Shown here: one piece after another, positions 17,182-27,607 of the stretch | Position numbering within the stretch: position 1 is the first letter of the stretch | How the letters are laid out: the number at the start of each line of letters is the position of its first letter | Assembly: GCA_934746015.1 (NCBI GenBank) | Contig: CAKVEW010000009.1 | Coordinates: 47,967 to 111,966 of the forward strand | Reading direction: 5' to 3' | DNA length: 64,000 bases | Source of the DNA: an uncultured Clostridium sp. | GTDB taxonomy: Bacteria; Bacillota; Clostridia; Clostridiales; Clostridiaceae | The notes under the pieces: generated by a model | The model's database searches: none | Told to the model about the DNA's origin: nothing | What the model saw: only the letters and a program-made list of their open reading frames with translations | Translations under genes and position numbers: made by a program

Positions 17182-17207
17182 TATTTTTTGAAATTTTTGA
17201 AATAAAA
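17171..17207. promoter_or_regulatory. RpiR-type operator candidate
   Basis: Perfect 10-bp inverted repeat, TTTTATTTCA (17171-17180) and TGAAATAAAA (17198-17207), separated by 17 bp and overlapping the -35 element of the PTS operon. A near-identical repeat is present at 47181-47214 before another PTS-linked gene. The consensus resembles RpiR/MurR-family sites; the binding protein is inferred. Confidence 0.65.
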
Positions 17208-17315
17208 TTTTATATGTCTGTATATTTTTACTAAACTATCATTATTATAGGTATTTTTTTTGCACTTTATCATTAAATCTTATTATTGTTAGCTAATAAA
17301 TTAATATTTCAATGA

Positions 17316-19802
17316 TTACTTTTCAGAGATTACATTATAATAAGCCTTCATTTCCTTATACTTATACAAATTAAGTATCCCTTCTCTACTTTTATTTTTT
17401 TCATAAAATTTTATTAAATCATTTATACCTTCATAGAAACCATCATATATACTTTCTAATAGAAGCTTAATTCCTTCATCTATTAGAGTTTTTTCCTTAT
17501 TTTCTATTCCAATGTTAAGTTTGTTCACTCCTCCTATGTATCTACTTTTAGGACTTTCTGACAATTCAAAAACTTCATTTATCTGGTATTCACTTATATC
17601 TCTTCCTCTTTTATATAAGTAATATTCTAAATTTGAGTATCCTTTAGCTTCCCCTAAAGAAATTGCTTTCAAATAGTATTCTATAGCTTTTTCCTCTTTG
17701 TCTAGTAAACCTTCTTCACATAATTCACCTAATATTACATATGCTTTTCCTTCATCTAATCTAAGAAGTTCATTTATATATCTATTACCTTCATCTATAG
17801 ATACTTCTACTCCTATCCCCTTGTAGTAGTAATATACTAACTTTAAATTGCCTTCAATTATGTCTATTTTCCTTAAAAATAAGGCTCCTTCAAAAGCCTT
17901 TAAATAATCTTCTTTTCCTCCAATACCTTTTTCATATATTTCAATAAGAGATAATATTCCTTTTACATTTACTCCTTCTACTGCTTTTTCATACCAAGAA
18001 ATTGAGGATTCTATATCCTTAGCTAAAAATATTCCATGCTTGTACCAATTAGCTATACATATAATAGCTTCATCACATCCTCGCTCTGCGGCTTCCATAA
18101 AATTAAGAAAGGCCATCTCATGGCTCTTATCTATAGAAATTCCATAGTAATTTAGTAATCCATAATAATATGTTCCAATTGGTAATCCGTTTTCCATAGC
18201 ACTATTTACATAACCTAAAAGCTCGGTTTCATTTACCTCTTTATTTCTTAAGTAATCCCTTATCCCTTCTCTTGCTAAAATACTAGCAGCTTGATATGAT
18301 CCTTTCCTATAGGCCTCAACTAAATACTTACTAGCCTTTTCTCTATCCTTATTTAATAGTACTAACCCTAATATATATATACTGTTAGAATCTCCAACTT
18401 TAACAGCCTTTTTAAGATATTCTAATCCCTTTTCTCTATCTTCATTAACCCCCTCTCCATTTAGATACATAACACCAAGTCTTTGTGTAGAATTTATATT
18501 TCCATTCTCATGACCTTTGTAATAATTTATTAATGCTTCTTCTAAATTATCTTCTTCTTCATATAATTTACCAAGCTTATAATACAGACTTACATTCCCT
18601 TCATTTATGCTATCATCGTAGAGTGAAAAGGCCTTTTTTTTATCTTCCTTCACATATAGTCCCCAGTAGTACATATCTCCAAGACTTTCTAAACAATTCT
18701 TATCTTTTTTATTTACTCCCTTAGATAAATAAAAAAAGGCTTTCTTATAGTCTGTATCTATAATACTATTACCTTCTAAATAAGATTGTCCTAAAATATA
18801 ATAAGCATCTTCAAAATCATTATCTGCTGATTCTTCTAACCAATAATATGCTTTAACATTATTTTTCTCACATCCTTCTCCATTTTTATATAAATAGGAC
18901 AAAGCATATTGAGATGGGGCAAATCCTTTTTCTGCAGCTTCCTTATACCACTTAAAGGCATAGTCTAAATTTTGTTCTATCTCTTCTCCTTCATAATAAA
19001 TAAATCCTAATGAGTATTGCGAAAAAATATTGCCTTTTAAAGCAGCCTTCTTATACCAATAAAGAGCCTTGTTAATATCCTTCTCTCCTCCATACCCCTT
19101 TTCATAAAATAATCCTAAATAACTTTCTGCATGCTCATTTCCTTCTTTGGCAGCTTTTTCAAAGTATTCTCTTGCCTTATAATAATCTTTATCTACATTT
19201 TTTCCTAAATAATATAATTCGCCAGCAAGTAAATTTTCTTCAGCTGATATTTCTTCCTTTTCAGTATCTTCATTGTCAAAATCCTCTAGTCCATCTATTT
19301 CAAAGGAATTTATCAAGCTATCCTCTTCATCTTCATCTTCAAATCCAATATTAATATATTTATTAAACATTTCCTTTTCAATATCACTTAATTTATTTAT
19401 AAATAATGAATAATCTTCTTCTCCACATTTTGTAGCTAACCATACACAAAGTTCATAAATAAAATCTTCATTTTTTAAAATATCATAATATTCTTCTACT
19501 TCATCATTTGCTTTGTTTAATGAATCTTTAAAATAATATAATTCCTCTAAGTAATTTATAATATATCTCTTCAAGTCATAGGTAAGGAGTTTTTTCTTGT
19601 ATAGTATATCTATATTTTCTTCTAGGCTATTCTCTGTATTGTAAAATATCTTGTTATTTAAATGCGCTGTAATAATTACCTCTTTTATTAATTTAATTAA
19701 CATTGTATTAGCTACTCTTACATCTTCCTCCTTCCATATCTTGTTTAAAATGTAGTATATGTCTCTAAATTCTAATAATAAAAAATCAAATTTGTACTTC
19801 AT
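17316..19802 (-). CDS. Large Sel1-repeat (SLR) protein
   Basis: Protein of 828 residues. After an N-terminal helical domain (about 1-160) and an acidic linker (about 155-190), roughly 14 Sel1-like repeats of 35-38 residues follow, with the usual A-x-x-x-LG-x-x-Y and A-x-x-W-Y-x-KAA pattern (for example KAREYFEKAAKEGNEHA and ALYWYKKAALKGN). Sel1 repeats are solenoids for protein binding; the partner is unknown. There is no signal peptide or membrane segment, so it is cytoplasmic. The N-terminal domain resembles HEPN-like DUF4145 helices only loosely. Stands alone; downstream is the PTS operon promoter. Confidence 0.85.
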   Translation of the reverse strand: MKYKFDFLLLEFRDIYYILNKIWKEEDVRVANTMLIKLIKEVIITAHLNNKIFYNTENSLEENIDILYKKKLLTYDLKRYIINYLEELYYFKDSLNKANDEVEEYYDILKNEDFIYELCVWLATKCGEEDYSLFINKLSDIEKEMFNKYINIGFEDEDEEDSLINSFEIDGLEDFDNEDTEKEEISAEENLLAGELYYLGKNVDKDYYKAREYFEKAAKEGNEHAESYLGLFYEKGYGGEKDINKALYWYKKAALKGNIFSQYSLGFIYYEGEEIEQNLDYAFKWYKEAAEKGFAPSQYALSYLYKNGEGCEKNNVKAYYWLEESADNDFEDAYYILGQSYLEGNSIIDTDYKKAFFYLSKGVNKKDKNCLESLGDMYYWGLYVKEDKKKAFSLYDDSINEGNVSLYYKLGKLYEEEDNLEEALINYYKGHENGNINSTQRLGVMYLNGEGVNEDREKGLEYLKKAVKVGDSNSIYILGLVLLNKDREKASKYLVEAYRKGSYQAASILAREGIRDYLRNKEVNETELLGYVNSAMENGLPIGTYYYGLLNYYGISIDKSHEMAFLNFMEAAERGCDEAIICIANWYKHGIFLAKDIESSISWYEKAVEGVNVKGILSLIEIYEKGIGGKEDYLKAFEGALFLRKIDIIEGNLKLVYYYYKGIGVEVSIDEGNRYINELLRLDEGKAYVILGELCEEGLLDKEEKAIEYYLKAISLGEAKGYSNLEYYLYKRGRDISEYQINEVFELSESPKSRYIGGVNKLNIGIENKEKTLIDEGIKLLLESIYDGFYEGINDLIKFYEKNKSREGILNLYKYKEMKAYYNVISEK

Positions 19803-19880
19803 CTTTTAATGTACACCCCTCTTTAATTTCTTATTATTATTTTATTTTTCTTATTCTTTTATAGAACAATATTTTATTAA

Positions 19881-19940
19881 TGAATAATGTAGAATGTAAA
19901 ATGTAAAATTACTGTAAAAACTCCACAGTAGTTTTAGGAA
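19881..19940 (+). repeat. Heptad-type dispersed repeat, copy A
   Basis: Three consecutive ATG(T)A(A/G)A-type 7-bp units, then ATTACTG, followed by an imperfect hairpin around ACTCCACAGTAGT. Same architecture as copies at 20341, 29937, 30003 and 34807. Confidence 0.55.
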
Positions 19941-20030
19941 GGAAATAATTAATATAGCTATATTAATAACAATTTTGATAAGCTTACTGAATATGCTTCC
20001 TTTTACTGAATTAATCTTAAATATTATTAA

Positions 20031-20207
20031 TTATATGAAGAATCCTATGGTGGCAATAATTAAATATGCTAAAAAAGTAAATGCTCCTGTCATAGTAGGT
20101 CTACCAGCAGCTAACTCATTACTATGAATAATATTCATTCTAATCAACCCAATAACAGCTGTGAAAATCCATAATACTATTGATACAATCAAACTTTTTT
20201 CTTTCAA
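20031..20207 (-). CDS. Small two-helix membrane protein
   Basis: Unrecognised 58-residue protein with hydrophobic segments at about residues 5-23 and 38-57, joined by a polar HSNELAAGRPTMTG loop. The start is placed at a TTG (20207) because GGAGGGG lies seven bases upstream; an earlier start at 20249 would put that site inside the coding region. Isolated gene between two copies of an intergenic repeat. Confidence 0.6.
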   Translation of the reverse strand: MKEKSLIVSIVLWIFTAVIGLIRMNIIHSNELAAGRPTMTGAFTFLAYLIIATIGFFI

Positions 20208-20340
20208 TAAACTTCCCCTCCTTATTTTATAAGCCATAAAATTTTTCACATTATTACATATTATATTTTATAAAAATTATATGCATATAAGCTTAATATA
20301 TATAATTTATCTTTAAATTTTTATATGCTAATAACTAATT

Positions 20341-20398
20341 GTAAACTCCGTAAGGAGTTTATTCCTTAATTCTACATTCTTCATTTTACATTTTACAT
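20341..20398 (-). repeat. Heptad-type dispersed repeat, copy B
   Basis: Read on the minus strand: five 7-bp units (ATGTAAA, ATGTAAA, ATGAAGA, ATGTAGA, ATTAAGG) followed by a hairpin with AAACTCC and GGAGTTT arms. It lies between glpK and the small membrane-protein gene. Confidence 0.7.
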
Positions 20399-20424
20399 AA
20401 AAAAAAGGTTGCCTTTCGGCAACC
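20399..20424 (-). terminator. Terminator of the glycerol operon
   Basis: Minus-strand GGTTGCC/GGCAACC stem with a 4-nt loop (20407-20424), followed by eight T. It begins ten bases after the glpK stop codon. Confidence 0.92.
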
Positions 20425-20433
20425 CTTTTTATC

Positions 20434-21936
<1,503 letters not shown>

Positions 21937-21951
21937 TCACTCCTTCATCTA

Positions 21952-22707
21952 TTATAATTTTAAAATAAAATCAAATAATAAGCTACCACATACGCCGCCT
22001 AATATAGGTGCTATAACTGGTATCCATGCATATCCCCAATCAGAATCAATTTTATTTTTCATTGGTAAAAATGCATGTACTATTCTAGGTCCTAAATCTC
22101 TAGCAGGATTTATAGCATAACCAGTAGTTCCTCCTAATGATAAACCTATTCCCCATACTAAAATACCAACTAAGAAAGATCCCATTATTCCTACTGTTCC
22201 TACTACATTTCCACCTGTTCCTTCAAGTGTAACTTTAAATACTTCACTATAAGTTATTCCTCTTATACCTATAAGCAATATGAAAGTTCCAGTAAATTCA
22301 CCTATGAAGTTGTATAAAGTATTTTTTATTGCTGGTCCTGTACAGAAAGTACCTCTAACATCTTCACCAACATCTGTTGCATCATAATGTAATTTGTAGT
22401 TAGCGTATACTATAAGCATACCTACCATAGCACCAAGCATTTGAGCTATAATATACATTAAAACTTTATCCCATGGAAATAATCCTGAAGCTGCAAGTCC
22501 AATAGTTACTGCTGGATTTAAATGAGCTCCACCCATCCATCCTGTAATATAAGCGGCAATTGCTACAGCGAACCCCCATCCAGCTGTAATAACAATCCAT
22601 CCTGAAGAATTTCCTTTTGTCTTTCTTAAGACAACATTTGCAACAACACCATTACCAAGTAAAATTAAAATAAGAGTACCAATGAATTCAGAAAAATAAG
22701 CTTGCAT
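21952..22707 (-). CDS. glpF: Glycerol uptake facilitator (aquaglyceroporin)
   Basis: Six-helix MIP-family channel of 251 residues. The two pore half-helices carry GAHLNPAVT near residue 60 and GYAINPARD near 198; the Asp after the second NPAR marks glycerol-conducting rather than water-only channels. It provides glycerol to GlpK encoded next. AGGGGAGAG precedes the ATG. Its leader follows a terminator hairpin that GlpP may control. Confidence 0.96.
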   Translation of the reverse strand: MQAYFSEFIGTLILILLGNGVVANVVLRKTKGNSSGWIVITAGWGFAVAIAAYITGWMGGAHLNPAVTIGLAASGLFPWDKVLMYIIAQMLGAMVGMLIVYANYKLHYDATDVGEDVRGTFCTGPAIKNTLYNFIGEFTGTFILLIGIRGITYSEVFKVTLEGTGGNVVGTVGIMGSFLVGILVWGIGLSLGGTTGYAINPARDLGPRIVHAFLPMKNKIDSDWGYAWIPVIAPILGGVCGSLLFDFILKL

Positions 22708-22830
22708 ATTTTCTCTCCCCTTTAAATAATTTTTATATTTTAAAATAAAATATATTCATAATAAGAAACTGAAGGAAATTATTCACAAAAATTACTCGCA
22801 GTGTAATATTTTTACAATTTTTTAAAATAT

Positions 22831-22866
22831 AAAAAACCACATAAAACTGCCTTAACAGTTCTATGT
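22831..22866 (-). terminator. Terminator between glpP and glpF; possible GlpP target
   Basis: On the minus strand an 11-bp stem with one G-U pair (22839-22849 with 22856-22866) and a 6-nt loop, followed by six T. It ends glpP transcription and stands upstream of glpFK, the place where GlpP-dependent antitermination acts in Bacillus. Whether it is also the regulated leader is inferred. Confidence 0.75.
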
Positions 22867-22887
22867 AGTCTTCTCTCTAACTCTCTT

Positions 22888-23448
22888 CTACATATACCAT
22901 ATTTCTTTTTTAGTTGTAGATATACAGGTTGCTCCACTTTTTAACGTTTCTACTACATCTATCTTTTCAGATATTAATCCACCTGATATTAATGGTTTGT
23001 CCAAAGTTGAAGAAATCTCTCTAATTACCTTAAATAATAGTCCAGGAAGGATTTCTATAGCATCACATTCCTTTACTAAATGATTCTTCATATTTTCTTT
23101 AGATAAGCTATCTATCATAAAAATTCTTTGGATAACTATAAATCCAAGTCTTTTCGCACTTCTTAGTACCTGTGGCTTTGTACTTATTATCCCCTTGAAG
23201 CTTGTATTTTCTTTTAAAAACTTTAAAGCATATTCATTACTAGAAAGTCCTTCTACTAAATCCACATGTATAATTCCTATTTTTTTGCTACTTAATATCT
23301 TATCACTTATTGATTTCACATTAAGTATGTTTCCAAATAAAACGAATATAACCTTTATGTCACTCTCTAATGCTGCTTCAAGATCACTTTCATCTTTTAC
23401 AGCTGCTACAACTGGATTTTCTTCTAGTACCTCTTTAAAACTACTCAT
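22888..23448 (-). CDS. glpP: Glycerol-3-phosphate-responsive antiterminator
   Basis: TIM-barrel-like RNA-binding regulator, 186 residues. Family segments are GIIHVDLVEGLSSNEYAL near 73-91, GIISTKPQ near 106, DAIEILPGL near 140, and PLISGGLI near 158. In Bacillus subtilis GlpP bound to glycerol-3-phosphate prevents termination in glp leaders. Here it lies directly upstream of glpF-glpK with a terminator between, the same arrangement. Identification is good. Confidence 0.93.
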   Translation of the reverse strand: MSSFKEVLEENPVVAAVKDESDLEAALESDIKVIFVLFGNILNVKSISDKILSSKKIGIIHVDLVEGLSSNEYALKFLKENTSFKGIISTKPQVLRSAKRLGFIVIQRIFMIDSLSKENMKNHLVKECDAIEILPGLLFKVIREISSTLDKPLISGGLISEKIDVVETLKSGATCISTTKKEIWYM

Positions 23449-23674
23449 TCTATCACTATCCTTAAAGCTATATTTGTAATCATTTACAGAACAATATCAT
23501 TCTAACACCCAGTATAATTACTGTCAATTATATCTATAGTATATTTTTCTACATTTTCTCTTTATTGTTAAATAATAAACATTCAAATAATAGTCCTATT
23601 AAACTTTTTCTATAGTTATATTTAATATAATTCTTTTATTTTTAGAACTAACTCTTTTTAAGTATAATATTTTA

Positions 23675-23714
23675 ACAAAAAAAGATGTATTAAATTTAAC
23701 TTTAATACATCTTT
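23675..23714 (-). terminator. Terminator of the amino-acid ABC operon
   Basis: A 14-bp perfect stem (23681-23694 with 23701-23714) around a 6-nt loop, with a run of T on the minus strand, nine bases past the ATPase stop. Confidence 0.92.
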
Positions 23715-23722
23715 AACAAAGA

Positions 23723-24445
23723 TTATAAAACCTTAGATAAGAAATCCTTTGTTCTTGGGTTCTTAGGATTATCAAATATTTCATCTGGAGTTCCTTGTTC
23801 TACTATCTTTCCTCCATCCATAAATAAAATCCTATCACCAACTTCTCTTGCAAATCCCATTTCATGAGTTACAACTACCATAGTCATACCTTCCTTTGCA
23901 AGATCCTTCATAACATTTAGCACTTCACCAACCATCTCTGGGTCTAATGCTGATGTTGGTTCATCAAATAGCATAACATCTGGTTCCATAGCTAAAGCTC
24001 TTGCTATTGCTATTCTTTGCTTTTGACCTCCTGATAGTGATGATGGATAAGCATCTGCCTTATCTAATAAGCCTACCTTCTTTAATAAATCCTTTGCTTT
24101 TATCACTGCATCATTTTTTGATTTATTTTTTACATTAATAGGGGCAATAGTTAGATTTTCTAAAACTGTCTTATGTGGGAACAAGTTAAATTGTTGAAAT
24201 ACCATTCCCATCTTTTCTCTTATCTCATTTATGTTAGTATTTTTATCTGTTATATTCTTGCCTTCAAAAATAATTTCTCCATCAGTAGGAACTTCTAATA
24301 AATTTAGACATCTTAAAAAAGTACTTTTCCCAGATCCTGAAGGTCCAATAACTACTACTACCTCACCTTTGTTAATAGTTTCATCTATACCTTTTAAAAC
24401 TTCATTCTCTCCAAAATATTTGTGTAAATTATTAACGTTGATCAC
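23723..24445 (-). CDS. Polar amino-acid ABC transporter ATP-binding protein (GlnQ type)
   Basis: ATPase of a polar amino-acid importer, 240 residues. Walker A is GPSGSGKST at residues 34-42, the Q-loop is [11 protein letters not shown] near 80-90, the signature is LSGGQKQR near 135-142, and Walker B is [14 protein letters not shown] near 155-168. It overlaps the permease gene by 14 bp, showing coupling. Glutamine, cystine or arginine are typical substrates of this class; the sequence does not decide. Confidence 0.95.
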   Translation of the reverse strand: MINVNNLHKYFGENEVLKGIDETINKGEVVVVIGPSGSGKSTFLRCLNLLEVPTDGEIIFEGKNITDKNTNINEIREKMGMVFQQFNLFPHKTVLENLTIAPINVKNKSKNDAVIKAKDLLKKVGLLDKADAYPSSLSGGQKQRIAIARALAMEPDVMLFDEPTSALDPEMVGEVLNVMKDLAKEGMTMVVVTHEMGFAREVGDRILFMDGGKIVEQGTPDEIFDNPKNPRTKDFLSKVL

Positions 24446-25112
24446 CGGCCTTCATTCTCCTTTCTATATAATTCATTAATCTTCCTAAAGTAAATGTAAT
24501 TACAAAATAAAATACTGCTGCAACTATTAATGGCTCAAAACCTCTAAAAGTTTTACCTCTAATAACCTTAGCAGCATACATAATTTCTCCAACTCCAATT
24601 ACAGATGCCATTGAAGATTCCTTAATTACAGTAACAAATTCATTACCTATTGCAGGTAAAATATTGCTAATTGCTTGTGGCATAACAATAAGTCTCATAG
24701 CCATAAACTGACTCATTCCTAAACTTCTTGCAGCTTCATATTGGCCCTTATCTACAGCATCTATACCTGCTCTTATTATTTCAGATACATAAGCAGCTGA
24801 ATTTAATGAAACAGCTATAATACCTGCTGGCAATGGTGCCATATTTATTCCTAATAATTCATCAAAAGCATAATATACTATCATAATTTGAAGAAGCATT
24901 GGAGTTCCTCTAATTATTTCAATATAGGCAGTTGCAATTGCCTTTAATGGATTTATTTTTAATATTGTAAATTTTGATCTTTTCATAAATGTTAATATAG
25001 ATCCAAGAAGTACACCACACAATACACTTATTGCTGATATAATTAATGTCCACTTAACACCATCAAAAAAATATGGCATATATCCAGATAAAAAACTAAA
25101 ATCTAATGTCAA
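24432..25112 (-). CDS. Polar amino-acid ABC transporter permease
   Basis: Integral membrane permease of the HisM/GlnP type, 226 residues. A five-helix core carries the EAA-loop-like segment [20 protein letters not shown] near 137-156, which contacts the ATPase, and the [12 protein letters not shown] motif near 65-76. A single permease gene implies a homodimer. It lies between the substrate-binding protein and the ATPase. Confidence 0.94.
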   Translation of the reverse strand: MTLDFSFLSGYMPYFFDGVKWTLIISAISVLCGVLLGSILTFMKRSKFTILKINPLKAIATAYIEIIRGTPMLLQIMIVYYAFDELLGINMAPLPAGIIAVSLNSAAYVSEIIRAGIDAVDKGQYEAARSLGMSQFMAMRLIVMPQAISNILPAIGNEFVTVIKESSMASVIGVGEIMYAAKVIRGKTFRGFEPLIVAAVFYFVITFTLGRLMNYIERRMKAGDQR

Positions 25113-25212
25113 ACCTTACACCCCTTATCTATATTTTTCACAAATTAAAAAATGAATAATTAGAGGATAAGCCCTCTAATTACTTCATTTCTTATTAACT
25201 TAAATTTAATTA

Positions 25213-26034
25213 TTAATTTTCAGTTTGCTTTTCAGCTAATAAATTTGCATCTACAATAAATTGGTCTAATAATTTTTCTTCTTTAATTCTCTTAATTGTA
25301 CCATTAACTGAATCTAATAATTCTTTTTCATTTTTCTTTAATCCTATAGCAGAACCACCTTCTGAATCTTTAACTGTTTCTTCACCAACTACTAATTCTG
25401 GATTATTCTTAACTATCATTTCAGCAACTGGTACTTCAACTACTAAAGCTTCAATTTTACCAGACTTTAATCCAAGAACTAAATCATTAACATTTGAAAG
25501 TAATTGAAGATCTGCTTCTGGGATATTATCCTTAGCTATATCTGCTTGAATAGCACCCATTTGAGCTCCAACTTTTTGTCCCTTTAAATCTGCAAAAGTC
25601 TTATACTTGTCCTTATCTGCAGCTCTTACTACTAGTCCTTGTTCAGCAACATAGTAAATATCTGAAAAATCTACAGCTTCTTTTCTTTCTGGAGTAGGAG
25701 TCATTCCTGAAATAACTAAATCGATTTTTCCAGATGGTACACCTGCTACTAATGAATCAAAATCCATATCTTGAATTTCTAATTCAACCCCCATATCTTT
25801 TGCTATTTCTTTAGCAATATTAATATCAAAGCCTACTATTTCATCTTTTCCTTCATCATTTATTATATGAAACTCATATGGAGCATAATCTGCACTTAGG
25901 CCTACAACTAGCTTTCCTTTATTCTTAATTTCAGTAAGCTTGTCCCCATCTTTTTTTCCACAACTAATTAATCCTATACTCATTATTCCAATAGTAGCTA
26001 TTGCAAATATCTTCTTTAATATTCCTTTTTTCAT
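25213..26034 (-). CDS. Amino-acid-binding lipoprotein of the ABC importer
   Basis: Extracellular substrate-binding protein, 273 residues. A signal peptide with lipobox LISC gives a mature lipid-anchored Cys25. The SBP_bac_3 fold is marked by LVVGLSADYAPYEF near 42-55, VGFDINIAKEIAKDMG near 67-82, and DLVISGMTPTPERKEAVDFS near 105-124. This last element resembles the arginine/glutamine group. First gene of the operon with the permease and ATPase. Confidence 0.95.
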   Translation of the reverse strand: MKKGILKKIFAIATIGIMSIGLISCGKKDGDKLTEIKNKGKLVVGLSADYAPYEFHIINDEGKDEIVGFDINIAKEIAKDMGVELEIQDMDFDSLVAGVPSGKIDLVISGMTPTPERKEAVDFSDIYYVAEQGLVVRAADKDKYKTFADLKGQKVGAQMGAIQADIAKDNIPEADLQLLSNVNDLVLGLKSGKIEALVVEVPVAEMIVKNNPELVVGEETVKDSEGGSAIGLKKNEKELLDSVNGTIKRIKEEKLLDQFIVDANLLAEKQTEN

Positions 26035-26409
26035 ATTTAAATCCCCCTAATTATTAATTCTATCTTCTATTATTATGATAGCATAATTATACACCTAATT
26101 TTCATTTTTATGCAATACCTTTTTATTAATTTTTTATACTTTTTTTATAATTATAATTTTTTATGATAATCACTATAAAAATCTTATTTTCTTCATAGAA
26201 ATATCCTATTTAATATAGAATAAGTCGAATTTTAATATTCATTTTTTTGAAATATTTATACATAAATTTTAAATTCTACTGAAAATTTATGCATTAAATA
26301 AAGTTGTCAGATATAATTTATATTAATTCATTTTATAGTTACACTTTACCTCCATATACATATATTGTTATAGGAACAATATTGCAGCAATATTTAGGAG
26401 TGATAATTT
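26035..26409. other. Divergent intergenic region
   Basis: This 375-bp AT-rich gap separates the leftward amino-acid importer from the rightward PRK06851 gene. The only confident site is the importer promoter at 26086-26115. I see no T-box or amino-acid riboswitch core, and no ORF. Confidence 0.5.
26086..26115 (-). promoter_or_regulatory. Promoter of the amino-acid importer operon
   Basis: Minus-strand -35 TTGCAT (26110-26115), 18-bp spacer, and perfect -10 TATAAT (26086-26091), about 50 bp before the lipoprotein start codon. Confidence 0.65.
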
Positions 26410-27492
26410 TTGACTTATAGCAAAGAAAGGCATATTTTTCTAGGTGGTAATACTTATAAAGGTTTTCATTCTTTTTTTAACTATATAATTAATAAAGAAG
26501 AAGCTAATAGAGTTATTTGTATTAAAGGTGGTCCTGGAACTGGAAAGTCTTATTTAATGAAGAAGGTAGCATCTTTTTTCCTTGATAATGGATATGCAGT
26601 GGAATATAATCATTGTTCTTCTGATGAAAAATCTCTAGATGGAATTGTGATACCAGAATTAAAAATTGCCATGCTTGATGGTACTGCTCCACATATGGTG
26701 GATCCAATATATCCTGGTGCTATTGATGAAATAATAAATATGGGTATTGCCTTGGATAATGATGCTCTTTCTTTAAATAAAAAAGACTTAATCAATATCT
26801 ACAAGGAAATTAGCAACAATTTTCAAAGGGCTTACAAATTTCTTTCTTCAGCCAAGCCTATCCATGAGGATTGGAGTAGGTTAAATTCTGAGGCCCTTGA
26901 TTATAGTAAAATAATTACTATATCTGACAGCCTTAGGGAAGAAATTTTTAATAAGCAAAAATCTGGTTTTGGTGATGAAAGGCATATATTTGCAACGGCT
27001 TTTACACCTAGTGGAATAATTACCTTTACTCAGGATTTAGTTGCTATGTTTAAACACAAATTTGTATTAAAGGGAGGTCCTGGCTTTAGCAAAACTAAAA
27101 TCCTTATAGAATTAGGAAAGCTTGCTCAAAAGAAGGGCTACTTCGTAGAATATCTACATGATCCATTTAATCCAGAAAGAATTGAGCATATTTTAATTCC
27201 TGAAATATCAGTTTCTATAGTTACCGAAAATGAAATTAGTAATTGCTCATTTACTGGAAAAACTTATAATATTGAAGACTTTTGCACTTCTTCTATTCTT
27301 AAAAAGAATAAGGAAGAAATAGAATATGATAAGGCTATTTTTAATCAAATGACAGATAAGGCATTAAAATTAATATCTAATGCTCATATTATTCATGATG
27401 AATTAGAAGCTTATTATATAAAAGCTTTAAATTTTGATGTGTTAAATGATATTTATATTGACACAATTAATAAGCTAAAAAGATATATTTAA
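26410..27492 (+). CDS. PRK06851-family twin P-loop ATPase
   Basis: Cytoplasmic protein of 360 residues belonging to a clostridial and bacillal family of unknown function. It is an internal duplication: each half begins with a glycine-rich nucleotide loop. The first is canonical (GGPGTGKSYLMKK near 38-50); the second is altered (GGPGFSKT near 222-229), with Ser in place of the Gly before Lys. Each half continues with a similar EYxHxxxxPE-like strand. The start is a TTG with AGGAG nine bases upstream. Monocistronic, ended by a bidirectional palindromic terminator. The role may be kinase-like; not established. Confidence 0.85.
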   Translation: MTYSKERHIFLGGNTYKGFHSFFNYIINKEEANRVICIKGGPGTGKSYLMKKVASFFLDNGYAVEYNHCSSDEKSLDGIVIPELKIAMLDGTAPHMVDPIYPGAIDEIINMGIALDNDALSLNKKDLINIYKEISNNFQRAYKFLSSAKPIHEDWSRLNSEALDYSKIITISDSLREEIFNKQKSGFGDERHIFATAFTPSGIITFTQDLVAMFKHKFVLKGGPGFSKTKILIELGKLAQKKGYFVEYLHDPFNPERIEHILIPEISVSIVTENEISNCSFTGKTYNIEDFCTSSILKKNKEEIEYDKAIFNQMTDKALKLISNAHIIHDELEAYYIKALNFDVLNDIYIDTINKLKRYI

Positions 27493-27505
27493 TATAAAGA
27501 ACCAA

Positions 27506-27554
27506 ATCTTTTTTAATACTCCTTAAAAAATCTTATTTAATACTCCTTAAAAAG
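27506..27554. repeat. 25-bp tandem direct repeat
   Basis: Two adjacent copies of a 25-bp unit containing TTTAATACTCCTTAAAAA, starting at about 27506 and 27531, directly after the PRK06851 stop codon. A local duplication. Confidence 0.6.
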
Positions 27555-27577
27555 TGCTTTGGCACAGCATAAATGTT

Positions 27578-27605
27578 AAATGGAGCTGTCTAGACAGCTC
27601 CATTT
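27578..27605. terminator. Perfect 28-bp palindrome, bidirectional terminator
   Basis: A gapless palindrome of 28 bp whose core is GGAGCTGTCTAGACAGCTCC. It lies between convergent genes. Related GGAGCTGT hairpins occur at 44262-44281, 52749-52769 and 55198-55215. Confidence 0.8.
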
Positions 27606-27607
27606 AA

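Noticed and set aside
19881-19940. Heptad repeats as a CRISPR array
   Set aside because: The repeated unit is only 7 bp, units abut without spacers, and no cas gene is present.
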